Assembly (NCBI RefSeq): GCF_001653455.1
Contig: NZ_CP011486.1
Span: 744,001-808,000, forward strand
Length of the DNA stretch: 64,000 nucleotides
From: Helicobacter pylori
Lineage (GTDB): Bacteria; Campylobacterota; Campylobacteria; Campylobacterales; Helicobacteraceae
Direction: 5' to 3'
Part shown: piece after piece, positions 7,885 to 19,068 of the stretch
Layout: every line of letters begins with the position of its first letter
How positions within the stretch are numbered: the stretch's first letter is position 1
Position numbers and translations under genes: made by a program
Notes under the pieces: model-generated
What the model was told of the DNA's origin: nothing
Seen by the model: the letters and a program-made list of their open reading frames with translations, nothing else
The model's database searches: none

Positions 7885-9356
7885 CTAATCATTCTTGCTG
7901 AAGAAACTATCAATGCCATCAGCAATGCCCTTAGCCAAGATTTTTTGATACGGTTTGCTTTGGATGCGTTTAGATTCTATCGCATGGGAATTATAACCAA
8001 TTTCTATTAAGATTGAAGGCATTAAAGCCCCGGCTAACACCCAAAAAGGTCCCTCTCTCACGCCCCCATCTACCACATCAGGGTAATTTTTGCGGATATT
8101 TTGGAGCATGCCGTATTGCACATCAATCGCTAATTTGTTAGAAACGATCAATCGTTGCGTGTTGAGTGAATTTAAAAGCAAACTTTTAGAAAAATAATCC
8201 ATCAAATTCACATCGTCTTTATTTTCTTGCTCAGCCACTTTCCTAGCCCTTTCACTCCTTGCGGTGGATAAAAAATAAGTCTCTATGCCATGAGCGTTGG
8301 AGGTGGAGTGTTTGGGGATGGAATTGGCATGCACTGAGATGAATAAATCTGCGCTTTTTTTATTGGCTAATTCCGTGCGAGCCACCAAATCAATATAAAT
8401 GTCCTTATCCCTTGTCAATAAAACGCTATAGCCTCTTTTTTTAAGCTCTTTATGCAAACACTTCACCACTTCTAAAACAATGTCTTTTTCACAAACCAAA
8501 TTCGCGCTCATCGCCCCGCAATCCTTCCCCCCATGCCCCGCGTCTAAAACGATTTTTTTGTGTTTTTTGCGTTTGGTTTTGATCCAAGCATCATTGTTTT
8601 GCTCTATAAAGACTTGGTTCTTATTCTCATTTTCTATTTCTTTTTTAGGAATTTCTTTTTTAGGAATTTCTTTTTTAGGAATTCTTTTTTAGGAATTTCT
8701 TTTTTAGGAATTTCTTTTTTAGGAATTTCTTTTTTAGGAATTTCTTTTTTTAGGAAAATTTTTCTTTTTAGGAATTTCTTTTTTAGGAATTTCTTTTTAG
8801 GAATTTCTTTTTTAGCGCTCTTTTCGTTTAATGGAGGATGCACATGCTTTGAGCGTGCATGCTTATGGGGCGTTTTTCCTTTAGCCTCTTTAATCTCTTT
8901 GGTCTTTTTAGTTTCTTTAGTTTCTTTTTTAACGACCTTAGGGGTAGGTTTTATTGCGGTGTGTTTGGGTGGTTTGGGCGTTATCTTATGCCCTTTGAAG
9001 GGCTTTTTATCCACGATAGAAACATAGAGCTTGTCTTTAAGGGTTTTGACTTCATAAGTCATTTTAGGGGTATAGCCCATGACCACTCGCGCTAATTTAG
9101 GGCTAAACTGCGCGATCGTAATGAAAGATTGATGAGAAAATTGGTAATGCTTTTTAGGGATGGTTAAAACGGCTTCTAATTCCAAATAACTCTTAAAATT
9201 TTTGAGCGAAACTTCTTTGAATTTCTTAACTTCTTGATTGAAGATGATTTTAACGCTGCTAGAGCCAAAAGGCACGATGTTGATAATTTTAAGGGTTGTA
9301 GCATAAGCATAATGCAACCACAAAAAACATGCAACAACCCCTAACCTTACAAGCAC
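7885..9356 (-). pseudogene. amiA: N-acetylmuramoyl-L-alanine amidase AmiA, frameshifted in its repeat linker
   Basis: AmiA cleaves the peptide from muramic acid in the cell wall during daughter-cell separation. The N-terminal part (from 9356) has a signal peptide ending near YAYA and an AMIN-type domain, then a linker of repeated KKEIP. The C-terminal part has the amidase_3 zinc domain with LDAGHGG, ISVHAN and LIEIGYNSHA. The two halves are in different frames. In the linker, one repeat unit at 8671-8684 has 14 rather than 15 bp (AATTC for AATTTC), which moves the frame to KKKFL and a stop at 8634. Restoring one base joins KKEIP to KKEIENENKNQ and gives about 490 residues. This could be a true phase-off allele or a sequence error. 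Confidence 0.85.
8641..8816. repeat. 15-bp tandem repeat in the amiA linker
   Basis: About a dozen near-identical units of GGAATTTCTTTTTTA run through this stretch. On the coding strand each unit reads as KKEIP. Most units are 15 bp and keep frame, but several differ by one base, for example 14 bp at 8671-8684 and an altered block near 8742-8765 (GGAAAATTTTT), so the reading frame wanders between KKEIP and KKKFL. Such repeats change copy number and unit length by slippage. Confidence 0.9.
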
Positions 9357-9362
9357 TACAAC

Positions 9363-10454
9363 TTAACCCTCTGTAAGCTCTTTGATTAATTCATGCACGC
9401 TGATAATCTTATCCACTCTATAGCCATTAGCCCCGGTGAAATAAAGCCCCTCTTCTCTGTTACCCAAATAACTGCGCCCCAAACCATCAGCGATGCAATA
9501 GCCCACCTTTTTAGCTTCTTCACCCCTATTGCAAGGCGCTACGCAATTGCTCACGCATGCGATTTTAGGCGCATTACCCTCTTCAATGCGCTTGATCACT
9601 CCCGTATTAATAGCCCTAGCCGGATAACCCACAGGCGATTTAATGAGCAAAATATCTTCTTTTTTGAGCGTGGGCAAAAGATCAGCATACGCTTTAGCGT
9701 CGCACTCTTTAGTGCCTAAAAAACGAGTCGCCATCTGCACCCCACTCGCTCCAAGGCTTAACATGGTGTCTATATCTTTCCTATCCCAAATCCCCCCAGC
9801 TGCAATAATGGGGATATTCCCCCATTCTTTAGAAGCTTCCACGACTTTAGGGACTAAGTTTTCTAACTGAAACTCTTCTTTAAAACAATCTTCATATTTA
9901 AAGCCTTGATGCCCCCCACTCAAAGGCCCTTCCACAATAAATGCATCCGGGATTCTTTTATAACGATCGCTCCACCTTTTGCAAAGGATTTTTAAGGCTT
10001 TCGCTGAAGAAATAATAGGGATGAGCGCCACATCGCTAAAATCCTTAGCGAATTCAGGCATGTTCGTGGGCAAGCCAGCCCCTGTAATAATAATATCCGC
10101 TCCCGCCTCGCAAGAATCCCTTAAAACACGGCCATAGTCATTGATAGCGTATAAGATATTCGCCCCTAAAGGGTTGTTACCGCAAATCTTCCTAGCGTTT
10201 GCAAAGATCTCATTCAACGCTTTTTTGGAGTAAAAATTCAACGCTTCAAAGGGTTTTTTAGCCACAATCCTTTCCACAAAACGCATGTTTTTATAATAGC
10301 CAGTCCCTACGGCTGAAATCACTCCTAAAGCCCCTTCTTTAGCAACATTTCCAGCTAGTTCGTCCCAGCTAATTCCCACCCCCATGCCCCCTTGAAAGAT
10401 AGGGAATCTTATGGTGTGCTTACCGATTTTTAGCGGTTTGAGTGTTGATACCAT
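9363..10454 (-). CDS. fabX: FabX, flavin dehydrogenase/isomerase of unsaturated fatty acid synthesis
   Basis: The 363-residue protein is a 2-nitropropane-dioxygenase/FabK-like TIM barrel: FPIFQGGMGVGISW at the start, GAGLPTNMPE and AAGGIWDRKDI for FMN binding, and GPLSGGHQG with His182. The C-terminal CVSNCVAPCNRG plus VGYC gives four cysteines for a [4Fe-4S] cluster. From the literature as I recall it, H. pylori FabX uses His182 and such a cluster to dehydrogenate acyl-ACP and make cis-unsaturated fatty acids. It is 6 bp downstream of the amiA start side, on the same strand as tyrS and amiA, and is probably in their operon. Older annotations call it a nitronate monooxygenase. Confidence 0.85.
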   Translation of the reverse strand: MVSTLKPLKIGKHTIRFPIFQGGMGVGISWDELAGNVAKEGALGVISAVGTGYYKNMRFVERIVAKKPFEALNFYSKKALNEIFANARKICGNNPLGANILYAINDYGRVLRDSCEAGADIIITGAGLPTNMPEFAKDFSDVALIPIISSAKALKILCKRWSDRYKRIPDAFIVEGPLSGGHQGFKYEDCFKEEFQLENLVPKVVEASKEWGNIPIIAAGGIWDRKDIDTMLSLGASGVQMATRFLGTKECDAKAYADLLPTLKKEDILLIKSPVGYPARAINTGVIKRIEEGNAPKIACVSNCVAPCNRGEEAKKVGYCIADGLGRSYLGNREEGLYFTGANGYRVDKIISVHELIKELTEG

Positions 10455-10470
10455 AGCTTTTTCCTTAATA

Positions 10471-11679
10471 TTAGTTAATATTTAGTTTCATGAATCTTTT
10501 CTTACCAAGTTGTATAACATAATTTCCTTTAACAAAACGATAACTCTCATTTTTTATTACTTCTTGGTTGATCCTCACTCCCCCCCCTTGTATATCGCGC
10601 CTGGCTTGTGAAGTGGATGGGCAAAAGCCAATTTGTTTTAACACATCTAAAATCCCAACCCCCTCATCAAAATCGCTCTCTGATAAGATTTCTGGCAAAA
10701 GGTTCGCGCTAAACACTTTAGAAAATTGCTCTTTAGCCTTAATGGCTTGATCATTGTCATAATAACGAGCTACGATTTCACTAGCGAGATCTTCTTTAAC
10801 GGCTTTAGGGTGTAAGGTTTGATTTAAAATGCCATGTTTTAAGTCTTCAATTTCTTCTAAGGTCTTAGCGCTCAAAAGGGTGTAATACCGCCACATGAGA
10901 TCATCGCTCACGCTCATAAGCTTCCCAAACATCGCATTAGGCTCTTCAGTGATCCCCACATAATTCCCCAAGCTTTTACTCATTTTTTGCACCCCATCAA
11001 GCCCTTCTAATAACGGCATGGTGATGACAGACTGCTCTTTATTCAAGCCATAAGCGCGTTGCAAAAAGCGCCCCACTAGCAAATTAAACTTTTGATCATT
11101 GCCCCCAAGCTCAATATCTGCATCCATCGCCACTGAATCATAGCCTTGCAGCAAGGGGTATAAAAATTCCACGATGCTAATGGGGCGGTTTTCTTTGTAG
11201 CGTTTGGTAAAATCGTCCCTTTCTAGCATTCTAGCGACTGAAAATTTCGCGCACAATTCTACCATACCTTTTGCGCCTAAATGATCAAGCCAAGTGGAAT
11301 TAAAGCACACCTCCGTGTGTTTTTGATCTAAAATCTTATAGATTTGCTCTTCATAAGTTTTTGCGTTTTCTAAGACTTGCTCTCGATTTAGGGGCTTTCT
11401 TGTTTCATTTTTTCCTGTGGGATCGCCTATCATAGCGGTAAAATCCCCAATCAAAAACTTGACTCTCGCCCCATATTGTTGCAACAAAGCCAATTTTTGG
11501 ATCAATACCGTATGTCCTAAATGCAAATCAGGAGCGGTCGGATCAAACCCAGCTTTAACGATAAAGCGTTCATTGGTTTCATAATATTTTCTCACCAGCT
11601 TTTTAATGTATTCTAATCCAATAATTTCATTAGCGCCTCTAGCGATTTCTTTTAAGGCGGTACTGATTTTTTGTTCCAT
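10471..11679 (-). CDS. tyrS: Tyrosyl-tRNA synthetase
   Basis: A class I aminoacyl-tRNA synthetase charging tRNA-Tyr. DLHLGHT near residue 52 is the HIGH motif, KMSKSLGN near 233 is the KMSKS motif, and the last 70 residues form an S4 RNA-binding domain ([18 protein letters not shown]). At 402 residues it is full length. It lies 16 bp upstream of fabX and 22 bp downstream of spoT, all on the minus strand, consistent with one transcript from rpoZ onward. Confidence 0.96.
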   Translation of the reverse strand: MEQKISTALKEIARGANEIIGLEYIKKLVRKYYETNERFIVKAGFDPTAPDLHLGHTVLIQKLALLQQYGARVKFLIGDFTAMIGDPTGKNETRKPLNREQVLENAKTYEEQIYKILDQKHTEVCFNSTWLDHLGAKGMVELCAKFSVARMLERDDFTKRYKENRPISIVEFLYPLLQGYDSVAMDADIELGGNDQKFNLLVGRFLQRAYGLNKEQSVITMPLLEGLDGVQKMSKSLGNYVGITEEPNAMFGKLMSVSDDLMWRYYTLLSAKTLEEIEDLKHGILNQTLHPKAVKEDLASEIVARYYDNDQAIKAKEQFSKVFSANLLPEILSESDFDEGVGILDVLKQIGFCPSTSQARRDIQGGGVRINQEVIKNESYRFVKGNYVIQLGKKRFMKLNIN

Positions 11680-11701
11680 GTTGATTCCTTAATGGGGCTT
11701 A

Positions 11702-14029
11702 TTATAGTTCATAAGCATCGCCCAAACTAGACAATTCTACAATCCTGTCTTGGTATTTGCGATTGATTAAAGCCCTAATCCAATCTGATTTATCTGTCGC
11801 CACTTCAAAACTCACTTCACAATGGCTGGAATATTTGTCTTTATAGCCTAAGTAAGACACGCCCACAATATTGCATTCATTCCTGTTTAAAAAAGTTAAT
11901 AAACCCGCTAAGACCGACTTTTTCTCCCCTAAATAAAACATCATTTTATAAATCGTCCGATCCCTTTTATGCCATTCTATATAAACCATCGGCACTTTAG
12001 CGTCCACTTCCACCATCGCTTTTTTGCAAAATTTATGGTGTGCAACCACCTTTGGATCTTTTAAATCCGTTACAATCGCAATAATCTCATCGCCATATTT
12101 AGGGTAACAACAATCATTCAATAACACTTGTTTGATTTCTAAAGCGTTGCTTGAACAAACGCTAAAATGCTCTAATTCCTTGCACTGCCATTGCCGATTG
12201 GGGGTTAAAAAATTCAAAACATTGGTTTTAAAACCCAAATACCTTAAACCTCGAGTCCATAAACTCATTTCTTGATATTCTAAAATCGCTTCTTCTTTTA
12301 AAGAAAACACCTTATTTTCAATTTCTTCAGTGAGTTTGGATAAATTTTCAAAGCTTTTCATCGCTTCTGTTAAGGTGGTTTCCACCCCATAATCCATTAA
12401 TTTTTCTTCAAAGTTTTTATAATCTTTCAAATCCACATTTTCAAAAACAGGACGCCCGAAAAAAGTCGCTAGAATATTTATCATGCTTTTAGTGTCAATT
12501 TCTTTTAGGCGGTTTCTTCTTTGGATGCGCAAATGGTTTTTAGCCTTGGAAGTTTTAAGCTGATCCATCCAAATAAAACGAGGCGTTACTTTATCGCCTT
12601 TCACGATCTTAACCACATCCCCACTCCTTAATTCTTGATTGAGTAAGGCTTCTTTGTTATTGACATAAGCGTTTGCGGCTTTATCGCCCAAATCGCTATG
12701 CACCATGTAAGCAAAATCTAAAACGATCGCCCCTACCGGTAAGGTGTAAGTGTCCCCATGGGGCGAAAAAACGACAATATCTTCACGATACAAATCGTTT
12801 TTAGCGAGTTCGTAAAATTCTTTGGGGTCGTTTTTCAAATCGCTGTCATGGTATTTGAAATTTTGCAACCACCTCATGCCCCCATGATGATCTTCATTAT
12901 CCACGCCCCCAGCTTTATATTTCCAGTGGGCTGAATCGCCATACTCCGCTCCCATGTGCATATCAAAGGTGCGGATTTGCACTTCATAGATAGAAGATTC
13001 ATCAAAAATGGTCGTGTGTATCGTTTTATAGCCATTTTCTTTGGGCAAAGCGATGTAATCTTTGAAACGAGAAACAATGGGCTTGAAATTCAAATGGATA
13101 ATCCCTAAAACCTTGTAGCAATCAATGGGGTTTTTCAATAAGATCCGAATCGCTAACAAGTCCAAAATTTCATCAATATTGACCGCACCCTTTCGTTGCA
13201 TCTTAAGATAGATAGAATAAGGGCGTTTCACCCTTGTAACGAGTTTGAAATCCGAATGGCTAAACCCGCTTTCAAAAAGTTTTTTTTCTAATTTGCTCGC
13301 AAAAGCGTTGAGTTTTAAGAGTAAAGACTGCTTGTTTTTGTGCAAATATTCCTTGATATTTTTGTATTCTTCCGGATAAATATAATAAAAGCTCTTATCT
13401 TCTAATTCATTTTTAATGGAAGACATGCCCAATCGGCTCGCTATGGGGGCATACACCGCTAGAGTCTCTTTAGAAATACGCACCTGCTTGTCATGGGGCA
13501 AAGCGTCTAAAGTGAGCATGTTGTGCAACCTGTCGCTGATTTTTACCACTAAGGCTCTTGGATCTTGTATCGCACTGATGAGAATCTTTCTAAAAGTGAG
13601 TGCAGAGACCACCATTCTAGGATCTTGAGAGCTCACCCCAAGCTCTTCTTTCCTGATTTCAGTGATTTTGGTGAGTGCATCCACTAAATTAGCCACATCT
13701 TGCCCGAATTCTTGTTCAATGGTTTCAATCTTGCAAGGCGTGTCTTCTACCACATCATGCAAGAGCGCGGAGCATACCATCGCTTCATCGCCTCCACAAA
13801 AAGCCACTAGGCTTGCCACACAAATGGGATGGACAATATAAGGCTCGCCGCTTTTTCGGTATTGCCCCTTATGGCTTTTGGTCGCCAAAGTTAGGGCGTT
13901 TTCAATTTTGGGCGTGAAATCAATTAAAGTCCTTAAGACTTCAATGCCACCCTTTGGGGTTTTAACTTTTTTAATAACATCCAAAATCCGTAAGAATCCG
14001 ATATCAACGGATTTGTCAATTTCGTTCAT
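11702..14029 (-). CDS. spoT: Bifunctional (p)ppGpp synthetase/hydrolase SpoT (RSH)
   Basis: This is the single long RSH protein making and degrading the stringent-response alarmone. The HD hydrolase motif ALLHDVVEDTP lies near residues 87-97, with SDRLHNMLTL further on. The synthetase region contains RVKRPYSIYLKM near 268 and ENGYKTIHT near 330. A TGS domain (VFSPHGDTYTLPVGA) starts near 440 and an ACT-like domain ends the protein. At 775 residues it is full length. Its start overlaps the rpoZ stop by 14 bp, the classic rpoZ-spoT arrangement. Confidence 0.95.
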   Translation of the reverse strand: MNEIDKSVDIGFLRILDVIKKVKTPKGGIEVLRTLIDFTPKIENALTLATKSHKGQYRKSGEPYIVHPICVASLVAFCGGDEAMVCSALLHDVVEDTPCKIETIEQEFGQDVANLVDALTKITEIRKEELGVSSQDPRMVVSALTFRKILISAIQDPRALVVKISDRLHNMLTLDALPHDKQVRISKETLAVYAPIASRLGMSSIKNELEDKSFYYIYPEEYKNIKEYLHKNKQSLLLKLNAFASKLEKKLFESGFSHSDFKLVTRVKRPYSIYLKMQRKGAVNIDEILDLLAIRILLKNPIDCYKVLGIIHLNFKPIVSRFKDYIALPKENGYKTIHTTIFDESSIYEVQIRTFDMHMGAEYGDSAHWKYKAGGVDNEDHHGGMRWLQNFKYHDSDLKNDPKEFYELAKNDLYREDIVVFSPHGDTYTLPVGAIVLDFAYMVHSDLGDKAANAYVNNKEALLNQELRSGDVVKIVKGDKVTPRFIWMDQLKTSKAKNHLRIQRRNRLKEIDTKSMINILATFFGRPVFENVDLKDYKNFEEKLMDYGVETTLTEAMKSFENLSKLTEEIENKVFSLKEEAILEYQEMSLWTRGLRYLGFKTNVLNFLTPNRQWQCKELEHFSVCSSNALEIKQVLLNDCCYPKYGDEIIAIVTDLKDPKVVAHHKFCKKAMVEVDAKVPMVYIEWHKRDRTIYKMMFYLGEKKSVLAGLLTFLNRNECNIVGVSYLGYKDKYSSHCEVSFEVATDKSDWIRALINRKYQDRIVELSSLGDAYEL

Positions 14030-14240
14030 CTATCCTGTCTATATCAATTTTCCCTTCAGCGATTTCTCTGATAGCAATATCCACTAATTTATGACGCTTA
14101 GGGTCCATGTTCACTAAGGTTTTAGCCCCAGCGTTCAATTGCTTCACCCGAGCGAAAACCAAATTATCCAGCATGTAGCGGTCGTTCCCAATATTTTTTA
14201 AGGCTTGAGCGACTAAACTCTCTGTTCTTTCTTTTTTCAA
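14016..14240 (-). CDS. rpoZ: RNA polymerase omega subunit
   Basis: The 74-residue product matches omega: a short basic N-terminus, NDRYMLDNLVFARVKQLNAGA, and IAIREIAEGKIDID. Omega assists assembly of RNA polymerase and links it to ppGpp. The start is TTG at 14240, with AAGGAT eight bases upstream. The gene overlaps spoT by 14 bp. Its upstream region is not ordinary: the 206-bp structured repeat at 14264-14469 reads toward it, and a small ORF inside that repeat stops only 10 bp before this start. Confidence 0.9.
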   Translation of the reverse strand: MKKERTESLVAQALKNIGNDRYMLDNLVFARVKQLNAGAKTLVNMDPKRHKLVDIAIREIAEGKIDIDRIDERN

Positions 14241-14263
14241 ACCGATCCTTTTATTTTAAGTTG

Positions 14264-14469
14264 GTGAAACCGCCCCTTCCTAAAGCAAGAGGCTTCCTAA
14301 CTAAAGCGTCCCAACGGACACTAACACGAAAGGCTTTGTTCTTTAAAGTCTGCATGGACATTTCTTGCCCCAAAAAGACTAGAGATATTTTGCTATTTTT
14401 TAGCTTAAATACAACCTAACAGCTATGCACTTACTTGCACCCTACAAGGACAGAGTTTTTCATGCGGTT
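14264..14469 (-). repeat. Structured dispersed element, copy A (IS200/IS605-end-like)
   Basis: Read on the minus strand this is nearly the same sequence as 29459-29665 on the plus strand: AACCGCATGAAAAACTC at the start, CAGACTTTAAAGAACAAAGC in the middle, GGGGCGGTTTCAC at the end. Hairpins are kept, for example GTGTCC-GTTG-GGACGC, where copy B has GCGTCC with the same partner strand, so pairing survives as G-U. The first hairpin of copy B is degenerate here. A 34-codon ORF (14251-14355, MQTLKNKAFRVSVRWDALVR...) is shared with copy B. The element fills most of the pyrH-rpoZ gap. Kinship to an IS200/IS605 right end or its guide RNA is my inference. Confidence 0.7.
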
Positions 14470-14495
14470 AGGATAAAACATTAAATTTTAAGGGC

Positions 14496-15227
<732 letters not shown>

Positions 15228-15268
15228 TTAATCAATTAATAAAACTTGCGATTGTAACCTAATCTTGC

Positions 15269-15952
15269 TTAAAAACGCTTAGGCTTTTGAATGCGTTTGA
15301 ATAACAATTCACGATAGAACGCTTTCAAGCCCAATCGCTCTTTTTTGCCTAAAGTATAGTAAATTTTTTTTAAGTAGCTCAGAATGTCTTGGCGTTTCAA
15401 GTTGGTTTTCAAGCTCGCTTCCTTAAGGATATAGTAAGGGATTTTTGTTTTTTTGTGTTTGAACGCTAAAGACAAGCGCTTGTAAAAATCCTTGTTTTGA
15501 TAATAACACAAACGCCCAAAAACAAAGGGTAAGCGTTTTTTTTCATACCAAAGAGCGGCTAAATCTATAAAATCTTTTTTAGGGTTGGAATAATAAAATT
15601 GCAGCGCTTTATTGCCGATTAAAACTTCGCCCTTTAACTCCAACACTTGAGAAAGGGCGTTTGAAGAAGCGCTCTCTTTGTCAAAAGCGTTTTTTGTATC
15701 TACAACCAGCACGCTCAAAACTTCCTTATAAGCCACAATGCCTAAAGAATAAGGATGAAGCGCGAATGAATAGCCAGCGATAGAAGAAATAAAGCCTGCA
15801 TCAATACGCCTGAATAAAAAACTTTGATTGAGTTTGGAGGGGTAGGTTTTTTTAAGCCGTAAAAATTGCTTGAAATGACAAGGGGTGGGGTAGGATTTGA
15901 TAAACGCATCAAAAGGGAGCATGTTCAAATAGTCAATTTTACCAAAACGCAC
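15269..15952 (-). CDS. MqnA-like chorismate dehydratase (menaquinone, futalosine pathway)
   Basis: The N-terminus MRFGKIDYLNMLPFDAF and the stretch RRIDAGFISSIAGY match the periplasmic-binding-like fold of MqnA, which dehydrates chorismate to 3-enolpyruvyl-benzoate, the first step of futalosine-route menaquinone synthesis used by Helicobacter. At 227 residues it is slightly short for the family, and the C-terminal half (from about 150) is very basic. The start is GTG with AAAGG upstream. Neighbouring genes give no pathway support. Most likely MqnA; MqnD-like or a diverged relative remain possible. Confidence 0.6.
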   Translation of the reverse strand: MRFGKIDYLNMLPFDAFIKSYPTPCHFKQFLRLKKTYPSKLNQSFLFRRIDAGFISSIAGYSFALHPYSLGIVAYKEVLSVLVVDTKNAFDKESASSNALSQVLELKGEVLIGNKALQFYYSNPKKDFIDLAALWYEKKRLPFVFGRLCYYQNKDFYKRLSLAFKHKKTKIPYYILKEASLKTNLKRQDILSYLKKIYYTLGKKERLGLKAFYRELLFKRIQKPKRF

Positions 15953-16083
15953 TTAAAATCCTTTTTTGTATCGCATGGTAGCTAAAGTTTCTTACAACTT
16001 AACTAAAAGTAAAAAGAGTTTTGTTATCATGGAGTAGTTTGTAATGCATTAGTGAGTAACGCCATTTAAAAAGGAGAAATTTA

Positions 16084-18642
16084 ATGAAAGATTTTTTAGA
16101 AGATTACAAAAAAAGCGTTTTAGAAAGAGAAAGTGAGGGCATTCCGCCACTCCCTTTAAACGCTAAACAAGTGGAAGCGGTCGTTGAGATTTTGATGAAG
16201 GATCCCGCAAACGCCGCTTTTGCTAAAGAATTACTCATTCACAGAGTGAGCCCTGGGGTTGATGAGGGGGCGAAAGTCAAAGCGGAATTTTTAGCCAAAT
16301 TATCTCAAAAAAAACTAGAATGCACGTGCATTAGCGCTTTAGAAGCGACCACTCTTTTGGGCACGATGCTTGGAGGGTATAATGTAGAGCCTTTGATTAT
16401 GGGTTTAGAAAGCCAAGATAAAGAAATCGCTAAAGAGAGCGCAAAAGCTTTAAAAACCACTCTTTTAGTTTATGGATCGTTTGATAAAATCGCCACAATG
16501 AGTAAAACTAACGCTTTGGCTAAAGAAGTGCTAGAGTCTTGGGCGAATGCAGAATGGTTTTTGAATAAAGAGCCTTTGAATGAGTGCATTGAAGCATGCG
16601 TGTTTAAAATTGATGGCGAAACCAATACCGATGATTTAAGCCCAGCGAGCGATGCTTTCACACGAAGCGATATTCCTTTGCACGCTAAAGCCATGTTAAA
16701 AAACCGGATTGAAAATTACGAACAACGCATAAAAGCCATTAAAACTAAAGGCGTTCCTGTGGCGTATGTGGGCGATGTGGTAGGCACAGGAAGCTCTAGA
16801 AAAAGCGCGACAAACTCTATCATGTGGCATTTTGGTAAGGACATTCCTTTCGTGCCTAATAAAAGGAGTGGGGGCATTGTGATTGGGGGGGTGATCGCTC
16901 CGATTTTCTTTGCGACTTGTGAAGATAGCGGGGCGTTACCCATTGTGGCTGATGTTAAAGACTTAAAAGAGGGCGATTTGATTAAAATCTACCCTTATAA
17001 AGGCGAAATCACGCTGAATGATAAAGTGGTTAGCACCTTTAAGCTAGAGCCTGAAACCTTATTAGATGAAGTCAGGGCTTCTGGGCGTATCCCTTTAATC
17101 ATTGGTAGGGGTTTGACTAACAAAGCGCGTAAATTCTTAGGGCTTGGCGAATCGGAAGCGTTTAAAAAGCCATCAGCTCCTAAAAGCGACGCTAAAGGCT
17201 ACACTTTAGCCCAAAAAATTGTAGGCCGTGCTTGTGGGGTAGAGGGGATTTTGCCTGGCTCTTATTGCGAGCCAAAGGTTACCACTGTAGGCAGTCAAGA
17301 CACCACAGGGGCGATGACTAGAGATGAGGTTAAAGAATTAGCGAGCTTGAAATTTGATGCGCCTTTTGTGTTGCAGAGTTTTTGCCATACCGCCGCTTAC
17401 CCAAAACCCAGCGATGTGAGTTTACATGCGACTTTACCGAGCTTTATCACTCAAAGAGGGGGCGTGGCACTGCATCCAGGCGATGGCGTGATCCACACAT
17501 GGCTTAATCGCATGGGATTGCCTGACACTTTAGGCACAGGGGGGGATAGCCACACTCGTTTCCCTCTAGGGATTAGTTTCCCTGCAGGGAGTGGGCTAGT
17601 CGCTTTTGCGGCGGTTACAGGCACGATGCCCTTGAACATGCCAGAATCGGTGTTGGTGCGTTTTAAAGGGGAAATGAACCCTGGGATCACCTTGAGGGAT
17701 TTAGTGAATGCGATCCCTTATTATGCGATTAAAAAAGGGTTACTCACGGTGGAGAAAAAAGGCAAAATCAATGTCTTTAACGGCCGTATTTTAGAGATTG
17801 AAGGCTTGCCTAATATTAAAATGGAGCAGGCTTTTGAATTGAGCGATGCAAGCGCCGAAAGGAGCGCGGCTGCTTGCGTGGTACGTTTGAATAAAGAGCC
17901 AATGATTGAATACTTGAAATCCAATATCAAGCTGATTGATGAGATGATTGCAAGCGGTTATGAAGATAAAGAGACTTTGAAAAAACGCAGAGATGCGATG
18001 CAAGCTTGGGTGGATAAGCCGGTGCTATTAGAGCCAGATAGTAACGCCCAATACGCCGCTGTCATTGAAATTGATGTAACAGAAATCACTGAGCCTATTT
18101 TGGCTTGCCCCAACGATCCTGATGATGTCGCCACTTTGAGCGAAGTTTTAGCGGATACGACCGGCAAAAGGCCTCACGCTATTGATGAAGTGTTTATTGG
18201 CTCTTGCATGACAAATATCGGGCATTTTAGAGCCTTTGGCGAAATCGTTAAAAACGCTCCCCCCAGTCAAGCGCGCCTTTGGGTAGTGCCACCCAGTAAA
18301 ATGGACGAACAAGAGCTGATTAATGAGGGCTATTATGCGATTTTTGGAGCTGCCGGGGCAAGGACTGAAGTCCCGGGTTGCAGCTTGTGCATGGGCAATC
18401 AAGCGAGGGTTAGGGATAATGCGGTCGTCTTTTCCACTTCCACGCGCAATTTTGATAATCGTATGGGTAGAGGGGCTAAAGTGTATTTAGGCAGCGCAGA
18501 GCTTGGGGCGGTGTGCGCTTTACTAGGGAGAATCCCCACTAAAGAAGAATACATGAATTTAGTGAGCGAAAAGCTAGAGGGTCAAAAGGACAAGATCTAT
18601 CGCTACATGAACTTTAACTTGATGGAAAAATTCAAGCTCTAG
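16084..18642 (+). CDS. acnB: Aconitate hydratase B
   Basis: AcnB interconverts citrate and isocitrate in the citric acid cycle. The 852-residue protein has the AcnB order: N-terminal HEAT-like domain (1-160), the swivel domain ([21 protein letters not shown]) before the catalytic part, [28 protein letters not shown] near 475-500, and cluster cysteines in [10 protein letters not shown] and [13 protein letters not shown]. The start is fixed by AAAAAGGAGAAATTTA before the ATG. No operon partner on its strand is closer than the small exported protein 70 bp downstream. Confidence 0.96.
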   Translation: MKDFLEDYKKSVLERESEGIPPLPLNAKQVEAVVEILMKDPANAAFAKELLIHRVSPGVDEGAKVKAEFLAKLSQKKLECTCISALEATTLLGTMLGGYNVEPLIMGLESQDKEIAKESAKALKTTLLVYGSFDKIATMSKTNALAKEVLESWANAEWFLNKEPLNECIEACVFKIDGETNTDDLSPASDAFTRSDIPLHAKAMLKNRIENYEQRIKAIKTKGVPVAYVGDVVGTGSSRKSATNSIMWHFGKDIPFVPNKRSGGIVIGGVIAPIFFATCEDSGALPIVADVKDLKEGDLIKIYPYKGEITLNDKVVSTFKLEPETLLDEVRASGRIPLIIGRGLTNKARKFLGLGESEAFKKPSAPKSDAKGYTLAQKIVGRACGVEGILPGSYCEPKVTTVGSQDTTGAMTRDEVKELASLKFDAPFVLQSFCHTAAYPKPSDVSLHATLPSFITQRGGVALHPGDGVIHTWLNRMGLPDTLGTGGDSHTRFPLGISFPAGSGLVAFAAVTGTMPLNMPESVLVRFKGEMNPGITLRDLVNAIPYYAIKKGLLTVEKKGKINVFNGRILEIEGLPNIKMEQAFELSDASAERSAAACVVRLNKEPMIEYLKSNIKLIDEMIASGYEDKETLKKRRDAMQAWVDKPVLLEPDSNAQYAAVIEIDVTEITEPILACPNDPDDVATLSEVLADTTGKRPHAIDEVFIGSCMTNIGHFRAFGEIVKNAPPSQARLWVVPPSKMDEQELINEGYYAIFGAAGARTEVPGCSLCMGNQARVRDNAVVFSTSTRNFDNRMGRGAKVYLGSAELGAVCALLGRIPTKEEYMNLVSEKLEGQKDKIYRYMNFNLMEKFKL

Positions 18643-18712
18643 TTTGTTTTCCATTAAAAGGGGTGATCCCTTTGGCTGTGGCTGAGCAGAAAGAATAAAA
18701 AGGAGAGTGGCA

Positions 18713-18979
18713 ATGAAAAAAATCGTTGTGAGTTGGTGTGTAGCGTTGGTTTTTTTAAGTGCGGATCCAGTGCAAGCCAATAAGGTGATCAGTAATGCGG
18801 ATTTGATTAAAGAAATAAGGGACTTGAAAAAAATAATCAGCACGCAAAGCACTGAGATCAACAATTTAAGAAGAGTGCAAGAAGTCTTATCCGGGCAATT
18901 AGGGAGCATGCATGCGGATATATTAACCACCAAAGATTATTGCATTAGCTTAAGGCCTTATATCTATAATTGGCGCTAG
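18713..18979 (+). CDS. Small exported coiled-coil protein (88 aa)
   Basis: I do not recognise a function. The ATG at 18713 is chosen over an in-frame GTG six bases earlier because AGGAG lies seven bases before it. The product begins with a signal peptide (MKKIVVSWCVALVFLSADPVQA), followed by a helical stretch DLIKEIRDLKKIISTQSTEINNL with heptad-like spacing, then a tail RPYIYNWR with one cysteine in DYCISL. It is probably periplasmic or membrane-anchored. It may be transcribed together with acnB, whose stop is 70 bp upstream. Confidence 0.65.
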   Translation: MKKIVVSWCVALVFLSADPVQANKVISNADLIKEIRDLKKIISTQSTEINNLRRVQEVLSGQLGSMHADILTTKDYCISLRPYIYNWR

Positions 18980-19068
18980 GGGATAATCAAAGCATGAAAA
19001 TGCACGCAATTTAACCCTTTGATGGTTAAAAAATTAAAGTTAAAGAGGGTTTAATCCTCGCTCTGTGT

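Noticed and set aside
8641-8816. Tandem repeats that might be a CRISPR array
   Set aside because: The units are 15 bp and directly adjacent with no spacers, and they code KKEIP in frame with amiA.
8560-9027. Plus-strand ORF rich in FLGIS repeats opposite amiA
   Set aside because: It is the antisense shadow of the amiA repeat; it has no ribosome site and its hydrophobic pattern comes only from the T-rich repeat.
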